Counted from the stretch's first letter, positions 24,475 to 34,115 are shown. The stretch is DNA of 64,000 nucleotides from Clostridia bacterium (GCA_017623575.1 JAGAOS010000029.1:62001-126000), one strand, 5' to 3'. Numbers and translations: made by a program. Notes: generated from the sequence alone by a model not told the origin.

Positions 24475-25587
24475 ATGCGTGTTTTAATATTAAGCAGTAG
24501 CACAGGGGCGGGGCACGATTCTTGTGCCTATGCGGTTAAAGAGGCTTTTGATAATCACAGTGAATTTTGTGAGGTTTATGAAGTTCTCAGATTTATCTCC
24601 AAAGGAGTAGCAACAGTTTTAACCAAAGGTCATACCGCAGTATACAGGCATTTTCCTACAGCCTTTAAAATAGGCTACGGTCATATGGAAAAGCATTCCG
24701 CCGCATATAGTAAGGCATCGTCAACACTTACAAATAAATTCTTGTCTGTCGGAGCAAAAAAACTAAGCGAATATGTAAAAAACGGTGGATATGATACCGT
24801 AATATGTACCCACCCGTTTGCTACAATTATGCTTACTGCCGCCATTTTTAAATTTGATTTAAAGGTAAAAACAGCATTTGTTGCAACCGATTATACCTAT
24901 GCTCCCACCGTTTCTACAGAGGGTGTGGATATTTATTTTGTTCCTGATGCCGCCATTACCGATGCCTTTGTAAAATACGGTATTGCCACTGAAAAAATAG
25001 TCCCCAGTGGAATTCCGGTAAAGCAAATGTTTTATACAAATCTGCCAAAGGATGAAGCTAAAACACTGATGGGGATAAGCAACAACAATGCACATCTTAT
25101 TGTTATGTGCGGAAGTATGGGTTGTGGACCCATTAAAAAGGTAATTAAAAATATTTCGTGCAGGCTTCCCCAAAACACCGAAATCACGGTTGTTTGCGGA
25201 ACAAACCAAAGACTTGAAAAAGCTCTTAACAAAAAGCACAAATTAAATCAAAATATCCATATAAAGGGATTTGTTAATAATATGTCCGAACTTTTAGATA
25301 GTGCGGATTTATATTTAACCAAGCCGGGCGGACTAAGTGTTTCTGAAGCAAGGCTTAAAAATATTCCAATGGTGTTTATAAATGCGGTTGCAGGCTGTGA
25401 GGAGCATAATCGCCGTTTCTTTGTAAAACTGGGTGCGGCTGTGTGTGGAGATTCGGTTGATGAGCTTAGCGAGAAGTGTATTGAGCTTTTAAACAATGCA
25501 GATACTATCAGAACAATGTCTGATATTCTGGCAAAGCAGAATAAAAACAATGCGGCTGAAACAATAAGAGAGTTTTTGGCGGGATAA
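24475..25587 (+). CDS. GT28 diacylglycerol glycosyltransferase (UgtP/MGDG-synthase-like)
   Basis: Adds sugar from a UDP-sugar to diacylglycerol to make membrane glycolipids, at the inner face of the membrane. 370 residues. N-domain opens with LILSSSTGAGHDSCAYAVKEAF, typical of the MGDG synthase N-terminal fold; TDYTYAP marks the acceptor region. The GT-B C-domain has VMCGSMGCGPI and GGLSVSEARLKNIPMVF (UDP-binding). Monocistronic, between its own promoter and a bidirectional terminator. MurG is the alternative relative, but the N-terminal signature fits UgtP better. Confidence 0.82.
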   Translation: MRVLILSSSTGAGHDSCAYAVKEAFDNHSEFCEVYEVLRFISKGVATVLTKGHTAVYRHFPTAFKIGYGHMEKHSAAYSKASSTLTNKFLSVGAKKLSEYVKNGGYDTVICTHPFATIMLTAAIFKFDLKVKTAFVATDYTYAPTVSTEGVDIYFVPDAAITDAFVKYGIATEKIVPSGIPVKQMFYTNLPKDEAKTLMGISNNNAHLIVMCGSMGCGPIKKVIKNISCRLPQNTEITVVCGTNQRLEKALNKKHKLNQNIHIKGFVNNMSELLDSADLYLTKPGGLSVSEARLKNIPMVFINAVAGCEEHNRRFFVKLGAAVCGDSVDELSEKCIELLNNADTIRTMSDILAKQNKNNAAETIREFLAG

Positions 25588-25592
25588 AATAC

Positions 25593-25624
25593 AAAGCGGT
25601 GGGTTGATTGCAACCCACCGCTTT
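25593..25624. terminator. Bidirectional terminator
   Basis: A perfect 14-bp stem AAAGCGGTGGGTTG / CAACCCACCGCTTT with a 4-base loop between the convergent glycosyltransferase (+) and bofA (-) genes. Confidence 0.8.
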
Positions 25625-25881
25625 TACATAAATATTATTCTTAGTAATAAAAGACTTATTGTTCCCGGTATTCCCAATGCCGCCGAAGAACCCAGAGTGT
25701 AAGCATTTATAGGTATGTAAACTCCGCTGAATTTTGATGTAAGATTTACTAAAATTATGCCTGCAACCCCTAAAAAAGCATAAAAAAATATGGTTTTAAA
25801 TGGTTTTTTTGTAACGGCGGCAAATATAAAATACAAAAATCCGTAAATAAGCCCTACACAAATTAAAATAATTTTTAGCAT
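25624..25881 (-). CDS. BofA-family membrane protein (pro-sigma-K processing inhibitor type)
   Basis: 85 residues: two to three hydrophobic helices and the signature GVYIPINAYTLGSSAALGIPGTISLLLL near the C-terminus. In Bacillus BofA holds the SpoIVFB protease inactive until late sporulation; this suggests a spore-forming lineage, though BofA-like proteins also occur in non-spore formers. The ATG at 25881 is chosen over 25896 because GGGGAG lies 8 bases before it. That site is buried in a hairpin (25883-25930). Last gene of the long leftward run. Confidence 0.75.
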   Translation of the reverse strand: MLKIILICVGLIYGFLYFIFAAVTKKPFKTIFFYAFLGVAGIILVNLTSKFSGVYIPINAYTLGSSAALGIPGTISLLLLRIIFM

Positions 25882-25882
25882 A

Positions 25883-25930
25883 ATAAAACTCCCCATTCTC
25901 TATAGCTTATGATAGAGCAGGGAGTTTTAT
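25883..25930 (-). promoter_or_regulatory. Hairpin covering the bofA ribosome site
   Basis: Minus-strand 11-bp stem ATAAAACTCCC/GGGAGTTTTAT plus a 6-bp inner stem CTCTAT/ATAGAG. The 3' arm contains the GGGGAG of bofA; the 5' arm begins directly after the WYL gene stop. It could terminate the upstream transcript or hide the ribosome site, or both. Confidence 0.55.
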
Positions 25931-25931
25931 G

Positions 25932-26930
25932 TTATTTATAAAGCTTTCGAATGGCATCTGCGCGCTTTTTTACTTGTTGCTTTAATGATTCGGGTGATTC
26001 AACAAGCATTTTATCTGAAAACTGCATTATCCAAGCTACAAGTCCTTCACTTATGCAGGCCTTGTGACTGAATTTAAATCTGTTTTCACTGCTTTGGCGA
26101 ATAAAAATTTTGTCTGAAAAACGGTCTATTACCTGTTCCAGAATATCGGTACTGCAGTCCAAAACAATTTCCTCTTCGTTTCCGCTGAACATATTAAATA
26201 CCTTTTCAGAATAATCGGCGGTGTTGAATTCGTCCTTATATTCACTTACTTCACTGAAGTGCCGATAATCCTCTTCGGTAACGGTAACACTTTTCATTCT
26301 ATCCAAACGAAGATGCATAAGATTATTATATTTTTCATTATTGCAAACAAGGTAGTAGTGGTCATCTGCCCAAATAAGCGCATAAGGACTTACCTTCATT
26401 GTTTTTGCATTCAAAGTAGGTGTGCGCCCGTTGATAAGAGTGTGACGGATGTATTTAACGGTTATTTTCTTTTTTTCGTCAATTCCCCTTTGGGTGGCAT
26501 CAATGCTGTAATAAATCTCTTCATTATCACCTTTGTTGCGGTTATCAATAAAGGTTCTGCCTGCGAATTTTTCTGCCTGATATTCATTTAAAAGGCCCTT
26601 TAATTTTTTAACAAGAACCCCTGTTTTTTTATGCGTTATAAAATCTGCGGCAAGTACGGCATCGGTAAGAAGAGCCACTTCGGGCAGTTCAAATTCTCTA
26701 CCGCTTAAAAAATATCCGGATTTTGCGCCTTTAACACTTATAATATCATATCCGCTGAGATTAAGCGCTTCAATATCTTCATAAACTGTTTTTCTGTCGC
26801 AAGAAATATCTCTCTGTTTTAAAATGGCGATTATTTCGCTTGCGTTAAGAGGATGATCTTCGTCTGTTTTTTGCATAAGTATTTCTAAAAGAGCCAGAAT
26901 TCTTTGCCTTTGACTTCGTTTACCGGACAT
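25932..26930 (-). CDS. HTH-WYL domain transcriptional regulator
   Basis: 332 residues from ATG 26930 (GAGGTG 6 bases upstream; the longer GTG start includes it). An N-terminal winged helix (RILALLEIL, ASEIIAILKQRDISCDRKTVYEDIEAL) is followed by a WYL ligand-binding domain (YALIWADDHYYLVCNN, LRLDRM) and the WCX C-terminal extension. WYL regulators sense nucleic acid or small ligands and often control DNA-repair or defence genes; here the gene is in a housekeeping run, so no target can be named. Confidence 0.88.
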   Translation of the reverse strand: MSGKRSQRQRILALLEILMQKTDEDHPLNASEIIAILKQRDISCDRKTVYEDIEALNLSGYDIISVKGAKSGYFLSGREFELPEVALLTDAVLAADFITHKKTGVLVKKLKGLLNEYQAEKFAGRTFIDNRNKGDNEEIYYSIDATQRGIDEKKKITVKYIRHTLINGRTPTLNAKTMKVSPYALIWADDHYYLVCNNEKYNNLMHLRLDRMKSVTVTEEDYRHFSEVSEYKDEFNTADYSEKVFNMFSGNEEEIVLDCSTDILEQVIDRFSDKIFIRQSSENRFKFSHKACISEGLVAWIMQFSDKMLVESPESLKQQVKKRADAIRKLYK

Positions 26931-26940
26931 AAATTTCACC

Positions 26941-27519
26941 TCATTTATAATGCTTCATAATATTTGTAATTTCTTCCTCAGAGGAAATGTCACCAAGAAC
27001 CTTTTTAAGGGTTGCGGGGGAAATGCAGGTAGGAAGCTTCAGTTGTTCTAAAAGATATTTTCTTCTTAAAGCACTGTCCTTTGTACCGCTTAAACCCAGT
27101 GACATTAAAAAAGCGGTAGTTATAGGCTTTTTTGCGGTGGGAGCTTCTTTGGGTAAAAAGCGTTCAAAGGCATTTATAATTATTTCCTTGCTAATGCCCT
27201 CAACACCCAATAAGCCTTCGCCGGAGGGCTTGGATTTGCGCTTTTCCTTGCCCTTTATCGGGGGCAAAAAAATGTGATGTATTTTATCCTCTGAAAGAAT
27301 ATTTTTTAAGTATGAGCGAATTATTCCACCTGCACTGTCACTGTCGGTAAGAACAATAATTCCTTGTTTTTCCGCAAGCTTTTTAATAAGACGCACCTTT
27401 TCTTTGTTTTTAAATATTCCAAAGCCTTCGGTGGTAAGAATTACCGTATCAAATATGGAGGAAAGCTTGATTTTATCATATTTTCCCTCAACAATTATTG
27501 GTAGGTTAAGCTTAATCAT
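26941..27519 (-). CDS. rnmV: TOPRIM protein, ribonuclease M5-like
   Basis: 192 residues. The TOPRIM catalytic motifs are visible: IIVEGKYDKIKL (Glu) and GIIVLTDSDSAGGIIRSYL (DxD), followed by IKGKEKRKSKPSGEGLLGVEG, resembling the basic Lys-rich loop and GVEH motif of RNase M5, which matures 5S rRNA. The C-terminal ~70 residues fit the DUF4093 domain seen in clostridial members. It overlaps holA by 4 bases and ends 10 bp before the WYL gene, so it is co-translated with them. Confidence 0.72.
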   Translation of the reverse strand: MIKLNLPIIVEGKYDKIKLSSIFDTVILTTEGFGIFKNKEKVRLIKKLAEKQGIIVLTDSDSAGGIIRSYLKNILSEDKIHHIFLPPIKGKEKRKSKPSGEGLLGVEGISKEIIINAFERFLPKEAPTAKKPITTAFLMSLGLSGTKDSALRRKYLLEQLKLPTCISPATLKKVLGDISSEEEITNIMKHYK

Positions 27520-28574
27520 TTAGAGCCACCTGCTGCTATTTTAAGTATTTTGCTTATAAGAATCTCAAGTGCGGTAGCGCCTCCACCGCCACTAAGCTTA
27601 GTATTATTTTTAACGGCGGCATCGCTTTTTAAAATTTCATCTATAATACTGCTTATTTGTTTTTGGGTAAGATATCTGCCATCTCTGGCGGCATTATTTA
27701 AAACAAAAGCCCTTTGGGGAGGGTAGCCAAAATCTGCTGCAATGCTGTCCGGCTTTTTACCTGCATCAATTGCCGCCTTTACCCTGAATATATCAACATA
27801 AGCCGATGAGATAAGGGCATAAATTTCGGTGGGTGAAACACCTGTAGCCAAAAGATTGTTAAGTGATGAGTAAACCTTTTCTGCCTTACCCGCAAGAATA
27901 TATCGGGAAATATCATAAACAGATGCCTCAACAGTTTTTACACAAATTGCATCAACAGTTTCTTTTTCAATAGAGCAGTCCTCTTTAACAAAGCTACATA
28001 GCTTGTCCAGCTCATTAATAAGAATATTCAAATCTGTGCCGCACACAGAAATCATATATTTGGCAACCGTAATATCTAATTTTCTAAGTCTTTTAGCCGC
28101 CGATGCAGTAAGCATTTTTGCAAGCTCGGTTTCGGTTTTGTGGTTGAGCTCTGAAACAACGCCGCCACCCTTTTCAACCGATTTTGCAAGCTTTTTAAAC
28201 CTATCGGATTTTTTGGTGTTTATGGAGAGTACATCATAATAAAGCACCAGAATGTTATTGTCATGAGGGGATTCAACCAATGCCTGAAGCTCCTTGAATA
28301 CGGCAATAGGGCAGCCCTCAAAATCAAAATTTGATGCCAGAACACAAATTCGTTCTCCTGTAAATGAAAACTGAAAATAATGGTCATAAATATCCTGCAG
28401 GGAGCATTGCTCCTGCATTGTAAAAAGGTTAAAATCAGGATTTTGGGGTACTGCTTTTTTTGCAATAAGATTGGCATAATGCTTGGTAAGATACGGGTCG
28501 TTTCCAACCAGTAGGTATACGGGTTTTAAGCTTCCGCGTGATACTGTTACTTTTAAATCATGCTCTTCTATCAT
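27516..28574 (-). CDS. holA: DNA polymerase III delta subunit
   Basis: Clamp-loader subunit that opens the beta clamp. 352 residues. VYLLVGNDPYLTKHYANLI at the N-terminus, LVLYYDVLSINTKKSDRFKKLAK, CGTDLNILINELDKL and the C-terminal collar helices (GYPPQRAFVLNNAARDG) are characteristic of HolA/DUF5693-free Firmicute delta proteins. Lies 18 bp after comEC, as in most Firmicutes, with GGAGGGG before the ATG. Confidence 0.9.
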   Translation of the reverse strand: MIEEHDLKVTVSRGSLKPVYLLVGNDPYLTKHYANLIAKKAVPQNPDFNLFTMQEQCSLQDIYDHYFQFSFTGERICVLASNFDFEGCPIAVFKELQALVESPHDNNILVLYYDVLSINTKKSDRFKKLAKSVEKGGGVVSELNHKTETELAKMLTASAAKRLRKLDITVAKYMISVCGTDLNILINELDKLCSFVKEDCSIEKETVDAICVKTVEASVYDISRYILAGKAEKVYSSLNNLLATGVSPTEIYALISSAYVDIFRVKAAIDAGKKPDSIAADFGYPPQRAFVLNNAARDGRYLTQKQISSIIDEILKSDAAVKNNTKLSGGGGATALEILISKILKIAAGGSK

Positions 28575-28592
28575 TTGTTAAACCCCTCCTTT

Positions 28593-30797
28593 TTAAAATT
28601 TAATAGAAATTGTTTTAGGGCTAACTGCCCTGAAATCAATATTTTGCTTTTTAAGAGCCTGTTCAATATTACTTCTGGCTTTGTCTGAGCCGCTTATTAT
28701 ACATTGTGAAACCTCGTATTCAATTTGTTGTGTAAGATTATCAGCGCAAATTAAAACAGGCTTTGTGTGGCTGCATACCTTAAACAGAGAATTTAAGTCA
28801 CCCTTGCCCGTATACACTATCAAAGAAAGGCTGTTAAAGTTCACAACAGTGCCTGTATCGGCAAAAGTAATTACCTCTGCAGATTCTAATTTAAAGCTGA
28901 TTTTATAATCAAAAGATATGAAATTATTATTGGAGATATAGTTAAGCTTGTCAATGTATTCGCCGCGATTAGGGTATACCACCTTTGCGTGGGGATTTTG
29001 AAAAATCATTTCGGGGGCACCGGCGGCAAAGCTTTTGTTGGCAGTGGGTATTATAATATGGTCTATGCTTTGGCTGCACATTTTAAACATATGACTTTCA
29101 ATTTTGTTATAATCTGTAAGTGCATCTCCCGTACCAATTGCCAAAACATCTGTATTGGTTTTTATTATAACACTTGTACCCCTTCCAACATCGGGAATGG
29201 CAATTTCACATTTCGGGGAAGCGTTGTAAAAGAATAAGGCAGAGCTTACAGAAAATATCACCAATGTAGAAGCGGTTATCTTTAAGAAAATTCTAACAGC
29301 TTTTTTTGTGTTGAATTTTTTTGCTAGTATTAAAATAGGAATAATTAATATAAAAAGCCCCAATGAAATAAGGTATTCATTTAAAGCGGGGACCGATGCA
29401 AAATCTATATCGGCGCAAATGTCAGTTACCTTAACAATGTATCTTACAAGTGCGCAAAGTATAAGCGCAGGCGTGAATGCGGCAGCCTTTAAAAAGGATG
29501 GCAGACAAAGTAATATAACAGATATAAAGGCAAACACCGTAAGCAGGGTAGATGCGTAGCCGGTTAAAAGATTTGTTAGGGGTGATATTAAAGATATGTA
29601 GCCAATACCCAATATGCACACAGGCATAGTAGCAAGGGTGGCAGATAGGGTCTGCGAAACCGAAAAGGTAATAGCCTTTGTAATTTTGCCGGGAGAATAT
29701 GCTTTTGAAATTAAAGATAGTATATTTTCTTCTAAAAATGGGCAGATAAACAGAATACCAAAGGTAGAAAGAAGCGATAAAAGCAGTGAAAGATTACCAA
29801 ATCCTAACGGATTAATAAATAAAAGAATTATGGTAGCCGCACCTAATGAATTAAGCGAGTCGGGTTTTCTGAAAATTAAATTTCCTAAAACAATAATTAC
29901 ATAGGTAAGAGCCGCCCTTAAAATTGATGGAGTAAAACCACATATCGCAGTCATAGAAAATATTGCACCCAGCATAAGAATTTCTGCTGTGCCGCGCCAA
30001 AGCTTAAGGGCGGAAAATAATTTGCTTAAAAGCTGAAATATAATGCCAAGATGCATACCTGAAACCACAAGCATATGGGTTATACCTGCAACCTTGGAAT
30101 CCTTTTCAAAATCAGGGTCCAGATATTCTTTATCTCCTAATAACACTGCCGTAACAACGGTGGCATCATCAAAATTAATGTTGCGATAAATTAAATCGCT
30201 TATAGCCTCTCTTAAATCGTAAAATACGGCATAAAACGGTCTGTTTTCTCCTAAATTTGCAACCAACCCTTCAACATAACCACCGGCATAGATTTTATTT
30301 GCTAAGGATGTATTTCTGTAAATATCCAAATCGTTGAATAAAACCTCAAGCTGTAATTTGTCAAATACATCGGCGCCAATACTGTTTATATCGCTGAGTC
30401 TTAGCTTTAGCTTTTGCGGAATATTTTCAGCAACCGGTTTTCCGTTTTCTTGAATCAGGGTGATTTTTTCGGTTTCAATTATGTATACTGTGTAATTTTC
30501 GTATTCAGCAGGAAATTCGGTTACAGTTCCAACAATTTCGGCTTTATATCCCACCAGCTTTTCGGCGGGTTTAATTTTAAATTCGTTGGTGTAAATACCA
30601 AAGATTGTAAAAATTAGTACTATACACAGAAGTGTTTTAAGCCCTTTAAAAACCAACTTTTTGTGAAATATTATAAGGGTAATTAAAAGTATAAATAAAA
30701 TAACTGCAATTATAAAAGAAAAATAGGTTGGTAGATATAAAAGAGCCGCAGAAAGCGCAAGCAAGCATGCGCCGGTATAAAATAATACTCTTGCCAT
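28593..30797 (-). CDS. comEC: ComEC/Rec2 DNA-uptake channel protein with degenerate metallo-beta-lactamase domain
   Basis: Inner-membrane channel for single-stranded DNA in natural transformation. 734 residues: three N-terminal helices and DUF4131 (to ~residue 190), then the Competence domain with MLVVSGMHLGIIFQLLSKL and many membrane helices (to ~530), then a C-terminal ~190-residue beta-lactamase-fold domain. That last domain starts like its family (IAIPDVGRGTSVIIKTNTDVLAIGTGD) but where HxHxDH should follow reads IIIPTANKSFAAGAPEM, so no metal site. ComEA is not in the window; in Firmicutes it usually precedes comEC. Co-oriented with HIT and holA. Confidence 0.88.
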   Translation of the reverse strand: MARVLFYTGACLLALSAALLYLPTYFSFIIAVILFILLITLIIFHKKLVFKGLKTLLCIVLIFTIFGIYTNEFKIKPAEKLVGYKAEIVGTVTEFPAEYENYTVYIIETEKITLIQENGKPVAENIPQKLKLRLSDINSIGADVFDKLQLEVLFNDLDIYRNTSLANKIYAGGYVEGLVANLGENRPFYAVFYDLREAISDLIYRNINFDDATVVTAVLLGDKEYLDPDFEKDSKVAGITHMLVVSGMHLGIIFQLLSKLFSALKLWRGTAEILMLGAIFSMTAICGFTPSILRAALTYVIIVLGNLIFRKPDSLNSLGAATIILLFINPLGFGNLSLLLSLLSTFGILFICPFLEENILSLISKAYSPGKITKAITFSVSQTLSATLATMPVCILGIGYISLISPLTNLLTGYASTLLTVFAFISVILLCLPSFLKAAAFTPALILCALVRYIVKVTDICADIDFASVPALNEYLISLGLFILIIPILILAKKFNTKKAVRIFLKITASTLVIFSVSSALFFYNASPKCEIAIPDVGRGTSVIIKTNTDVLAIGTGDALTDYNKIESHMFKMCSQSIDHIIIPTANKSFAAGAPEMIFQNPHAKVVYPNRGEYIDKLNYISNNNFISFDYKISFKLESAEVITFADTGTVVNFNSLSLIVYTGKGDLNSLFKVCSHTKPVLICADNLTQQIEYEVSQCIISGSDKARSNIEQALKKQNIDFRAVSPKTISIKF

Positions 30798-30835
30798 AAT
30801 ATCTCCAACCTATTAAAAATTATGCTTTGAATTTA

Positions 30836-31174
30836 TCAGCCGGGAGGCCAGGCAAGGTTTCTTCTTGCCAAAAGGTGAAAATGAATATGCCCAACCGTCT
30901 GACCGCCATCTTCACCGCAGTTATTAACAACTCTGAAGCCTTTTTCAAGGTTGTTTTCTTTGGCGATTTTTGCTATTGCTTCATATATAGCGGCAATGTA
31001 ATGGCTGTTTTCAGAAGTGATTTCAGCGGCAGAGGTAATATGATGCTTTGGAACCACAATAACATGAAAGGGAGCTTGCGGGTCTATATCATTAAATGCA
31101 TAGACATTATCATCCTCATAAACCTTTGTACTGGGAATATCACCTGATATTATCTTGCAAAAAAGACAATCCAT
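30836..31174 (-). CDS. HIT-family nucleotide hydrolase (HinT-like)
   Basis: 112 residues. CLFCKIISGDIPSTKVYEDD opens the protein, and the histidine triad is VGHIHFHLLARRN, with the catalytic His in the middle. HinT-type enzymes hydrolyse AMP-amidates or aminoacyl-AMP; next to alaS this is a sensible housekeeping neighbour. Strong GGAGG upstream, 18 bp after alaS. Confidence 0.93.
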   Translation of the reverse strand: MDCLFCKIISGDIPSTKVYEDDNVYAFNDIDPQAPFHVIVVPKHHITSAAEITSENSHYIAAIYEAIAKIAKENNLEKGFRVVNNCGEDGGQTVGHIHFHLLARRNLAWPPG

Positions 31175-31192
31175 TATAAAAACCTCCGATTT

Positions 31193-33820
31193 TTATTTCT
31201 TTAAAGCGGCAACAATTTCGGCAACCTTTTCAATGGCCTCATTTGCTTTGGATAAATCCTTACCGCCTGCCATAGCAGAATCGGGTTTACCGCCGCCGTT
31301 ACCACCTGCAAGCTTTGCAACCTCGCGAACAATGTTGCCTGCGTGGCAACCGTTTGCGATAGCTTCCTTACCGCAAGCAGCTATAAATGTGAGCTTTTCT
31401 GCACCTGCAATTGCAAATACCAAAACAACATCCTCAAATTTGGATTTTATTGTATCGCAAAGGTTGCGGGCAACGGGAATATCCATTTGTGTAACAACCT
31501 TGGCAATTACTCGAACATTATCAACATCTACGGCAGAAACCATCATTTCGCTTACCTTGGTAGCGGCAAGCTTGGATTCAAGAACAGAAATCTGACGCTC
31601 CTTTTCCTTTAATTCTGCAGAAAGCTGAGCGGCTTTAGATGAGATTTCTAAGGGATTTGCAAGCTTAAATTCAGCAGCAGTATTTGTAACAAGAGCTTTG
31701 TATTCATCCAAAAGCTTAAGAACCCCGCTACCGGTGATGGCGGTTATACGCCTTACACCTGCAGCAACAGAGCTTTCAGAAATGATTTTAAACAAACCAA
31801 TTGCAGATGTATTTGTTACATGGGTACCGCCGCAAAGCTCAAGGGAGAAATTTTCAACCGAAACAACGCGAACGGTATCGCCGTATTTCTCACCAAACAG
31901 AGCCATTGCGCCCATAGACTTAGCCTCTTCAATTGGCATTTCCTTAGTTATAACAGGTCTTCCAGAAAGAATAATGTCATTAACGGTAGCCTCAACCTGT
32001 GCCAATTCTTCAGCAGAAAGGGCAGAAAAATGGGTAAAGTCAAAACGAACCTCATTATCATTTACAAGTTGACCTGCCTGCTCAACATGGTCACCAAGCA
32101 CCTTTCGCAGGGCGGCCTGAAGTAAATGGGCGGAGGTGTGATTGCGGCAGGTGGCAGAACGGGTAGTGGTATTTACCTCAGCAAAAATCATATCACCAAC
32201 ATTTGCCACGCCCGAAACCATTTCACCGCTATGAAGAAAAATTCCATTACCATTTTTTGTAACGGTAGAAACCTTAAATACAAAGGAGCCGGAACGGATT
32301 GTACCTTGGTCACCAACCTGACCGCCGCTTTCGGCATAGAAGGGTGAGCTATCAAGAACAATTGTTGCCTTAGCGCCGGCTGAAACGGTAGAAACAACCT
32401 CACCATCGCTGATAATTGCAGTAACATTTGCCGAAGCCATAAGCTTGCTATAGCCTACAAATTCGGTAGCGGTAATGCCGTCAAGAAGTGCGTCATCGCC
32501 CTTCCATGCGTTGGTGTCAGAATCCTTGCGAGCATTTCTGGCGCGGTCTTTTTGCTCTTGCATAAGCTTTTTAAAGCCCTCTACATCAACAGAAATACCT
32601 TTTTCTTCCAATATATCGCAGGTTAAATCAAGCGGGAAACCGTAGGTATCATTAAGCTTGAACGCTTCTTCACCGGAAAGAACCTTTTCGCCCGAAGCGA
32701 TAAAGTCATTAAGTCTGCCAAGACCTTGGTCAATAGTTTTAAGGAAGCTCTCTTCCTCATAGCCTACAACCTTTTTAATGTGTGCCATCTTGGTTTTAAG
32801 CTCTGGGTATGCGTTTCCGCTTTCATTTACAACTGTATCAATAAGCTCCACAAGGAATGGGCGCTCAATACCAAGCAATCTTCCATGACGGGCGGCTCTT
32901 CTGAGCAGACGGCGCAAAACATAGCCTCTGCCTTCGTTAGAGGGCATAACACCATCAGCTATCATAAAGCTTGTGGAACGGATATGGTCGGTGATAACAC
33001 GCATAGAAACATCGGATTTTTCATCGGTTTTATAAGTGATTCCACATATTTTAGACAGGTGCTTCATTATGTTCTGAATGGTATCAACTTCAAAAATATT
33101 ATCAACACCCTGAGAGATGCAGGCGAGTCGCTCAAGACCCATACCGGTATCAATATTGGGGTGGTCAAGGGGAGTGTAGTTGCCTTGTCCATCTGAATCA
33201 AACTGGGTGAAAACAAGATTCCAAAACTCAACATATCGGTCACATTCGCAACCAACACCGCAGTCGGGTCTGCCACAGCCATATTTTTCGCCGCGGTCAT
33301 AGTGAAGCTCAGAGCAGGGACCACAAGGACCTGTGCCGTGCTCCCAAAAGTTATCTTCTTTACCTAAACGAACTATTTTGTCGGGGGAAACTCCAACCTC
33401 TTTAGTCCATATGTCAAAAGCCTCATCGTCGCCCTGATAAATGGTTACCCAAAGCTTGTCTACAGGCATTTCTAAAACCTTGGTGCAGAATTCCCAAGCC
33501 CAAGCGGTGGCTTCGTGCTTGAAGTAATCGCCAAAGGAGAAGTTGCCCAGCATTTCAAAAAATGTGCCGTGACGGGCGGTTTTACCAACGCTTTCAATAT
33601 CGGGGGTACGAATACATTTCTGGCAGGTGGTAACTCTTTTTTTAGGGGGAGTAATTTCACCTGTGAAATACTTTTTCATAGGTGCCATACCAGAGTTGAT
33701 TAAAAGCAAAGATTTGTCATTGTTAGGTACTAGCGAAAAGCTGTCAAGGCGTAAGTGCTCCTTGCTTTCGTAAAAGGAAAGAAACTTTTCTCTAAGCGTG
33801 TTAAGGGACATCCATTCCAT
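31193..33820 (-). CDS. alaS: Alanyl-tRNA synthetase
   Basis: Charges tRNA-Ala and edits mischarged Ser/Gly. 875 residues from the ATG at 33820 (GAGGTG 7 bases upstream); the frame stays open 23 codons further but without a ribosome site. Class II core LINSGMAPMKKYFTGE, KTARHGTFFEMLGNFSFGDYFK and FWEHGTGPCGPCSE; editing domain TSAHLLQAALRKVLG with CGGTHV zinc ligands; C-terminal DHHA1 GGNGGGKPDSAMAGG. A C-rich DCGVGCECDRYVEFWN segment sits in the catalytic part. Preceded by a consensus promoter; no T-box element was seen. Confidence 0.97.
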   Translation of the reverse strand: MEWMSLNTLREKFLSFYESKEHLRLDSFSLVPNNDKSLLLINSGMAPMKKYFTGEITPPKKRVTTCQKCIRTPDIESVGKTARHGTFFEMLGNFSFGDYFKHEATAWAWEFCTKVLEMPVDKLWVTIYQGDDEAFDIWTKEVGVSPDKIVRLGKEDNFWEHGTGPCGPCSELHYDRGEKYGCGRPDCGVGCECDRYVEFWNLVFTQFDSDGQGNYTPLDHPNIDTGMGLERLACISQGVDNIFEVDTIQNIMKHLSKICGITYKTDEKSDVSMRVITDHIRSTSFMIADGVMPSNEGRGYVLRRLLRRAARHGRLLGIERPFLVELIDTVVNESGNAYPELKTKMAHIKKVVGYEEESFLKTIDQGLGRLNDFIASGEKVLSGEEAFKLNDTYGFPLDLTCDILEEKGISVDVEGFKKLMQEQKDRARNARKDSDTNAWKGDDALLDGITATEFVGYSKLMASANVTAIISDGEVVSTVSAGAKATIVLDSSPFYAESGGQVGDQGTIRSGSFVFKVSTVTKNGNGIFLHSGEMVSGVANVGDMIFAEVNTTTRSATCRNHTSAHLLQAALRKVLGDHVEQAGQLVNDNEVRFDFTHFSALSAEELAQVEATVNDIILSGRPVITKEMPIEEAKSMGAMALFGEKYGDTVRVVSVENFSLELCGGTHVTNTSAIGLFKIISESSVAAGVRRITAITGSGVLKLLDEYKALVTNTAAEFKLANPLEISSKAAQLSAELKEKERQISVLESKLAATKVSEMMVSAVDVDNVRVIAKVVTQMDIPVARNLCDTIKSKFEDVVLVFAIAGAEKLTFIAACGKEAIANGCHAGNIVREVAKLAGGNGGGKPDSAMAGGKDLSKANEAIEKVAEIVAALKK

Positions 33821-33860
33821 TAAAAAACACCTCAAAATCAAAACATAATAATACTTATAA

Positions 33861-33889
33861 ATTATATACTTTTCGTTTGGCTTTGTCAA
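33861..33889 (-). promoter_or_regulatory. Consensus promoter of alaS
   Basis: On the minus strand TTGACA (33889-33884), 17 bp, TATAAT (33866-33861): a perfect sigma-A promoter. The ~346-bp gap up to the rubrerythrin gene holds this promoter, the rubrerythrin promoter and AT-rich DNA with no ORF or RNA gene that I can support. Confidence 0.85.
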
Positions 33890-34115
33890 TACAAAAAATG
33901 CACTAACTCGTTTGAATTATCATATGTTATGTGATAATATATTTAATGATGTGTGTTTTACGGTGCTCTTAATAAAAATAATGTATTTTTCTTTGAACTT
34001 GGCAAAATTCGTATGCTTATTAAAGGTGTGTACATTAAGTATACAGCTTTAATTGGTGGTTTTAGCTTTTAAAAATTAAAAAAATGAAAATTTTTTAAAA
34101 AACAATTGATTTATT

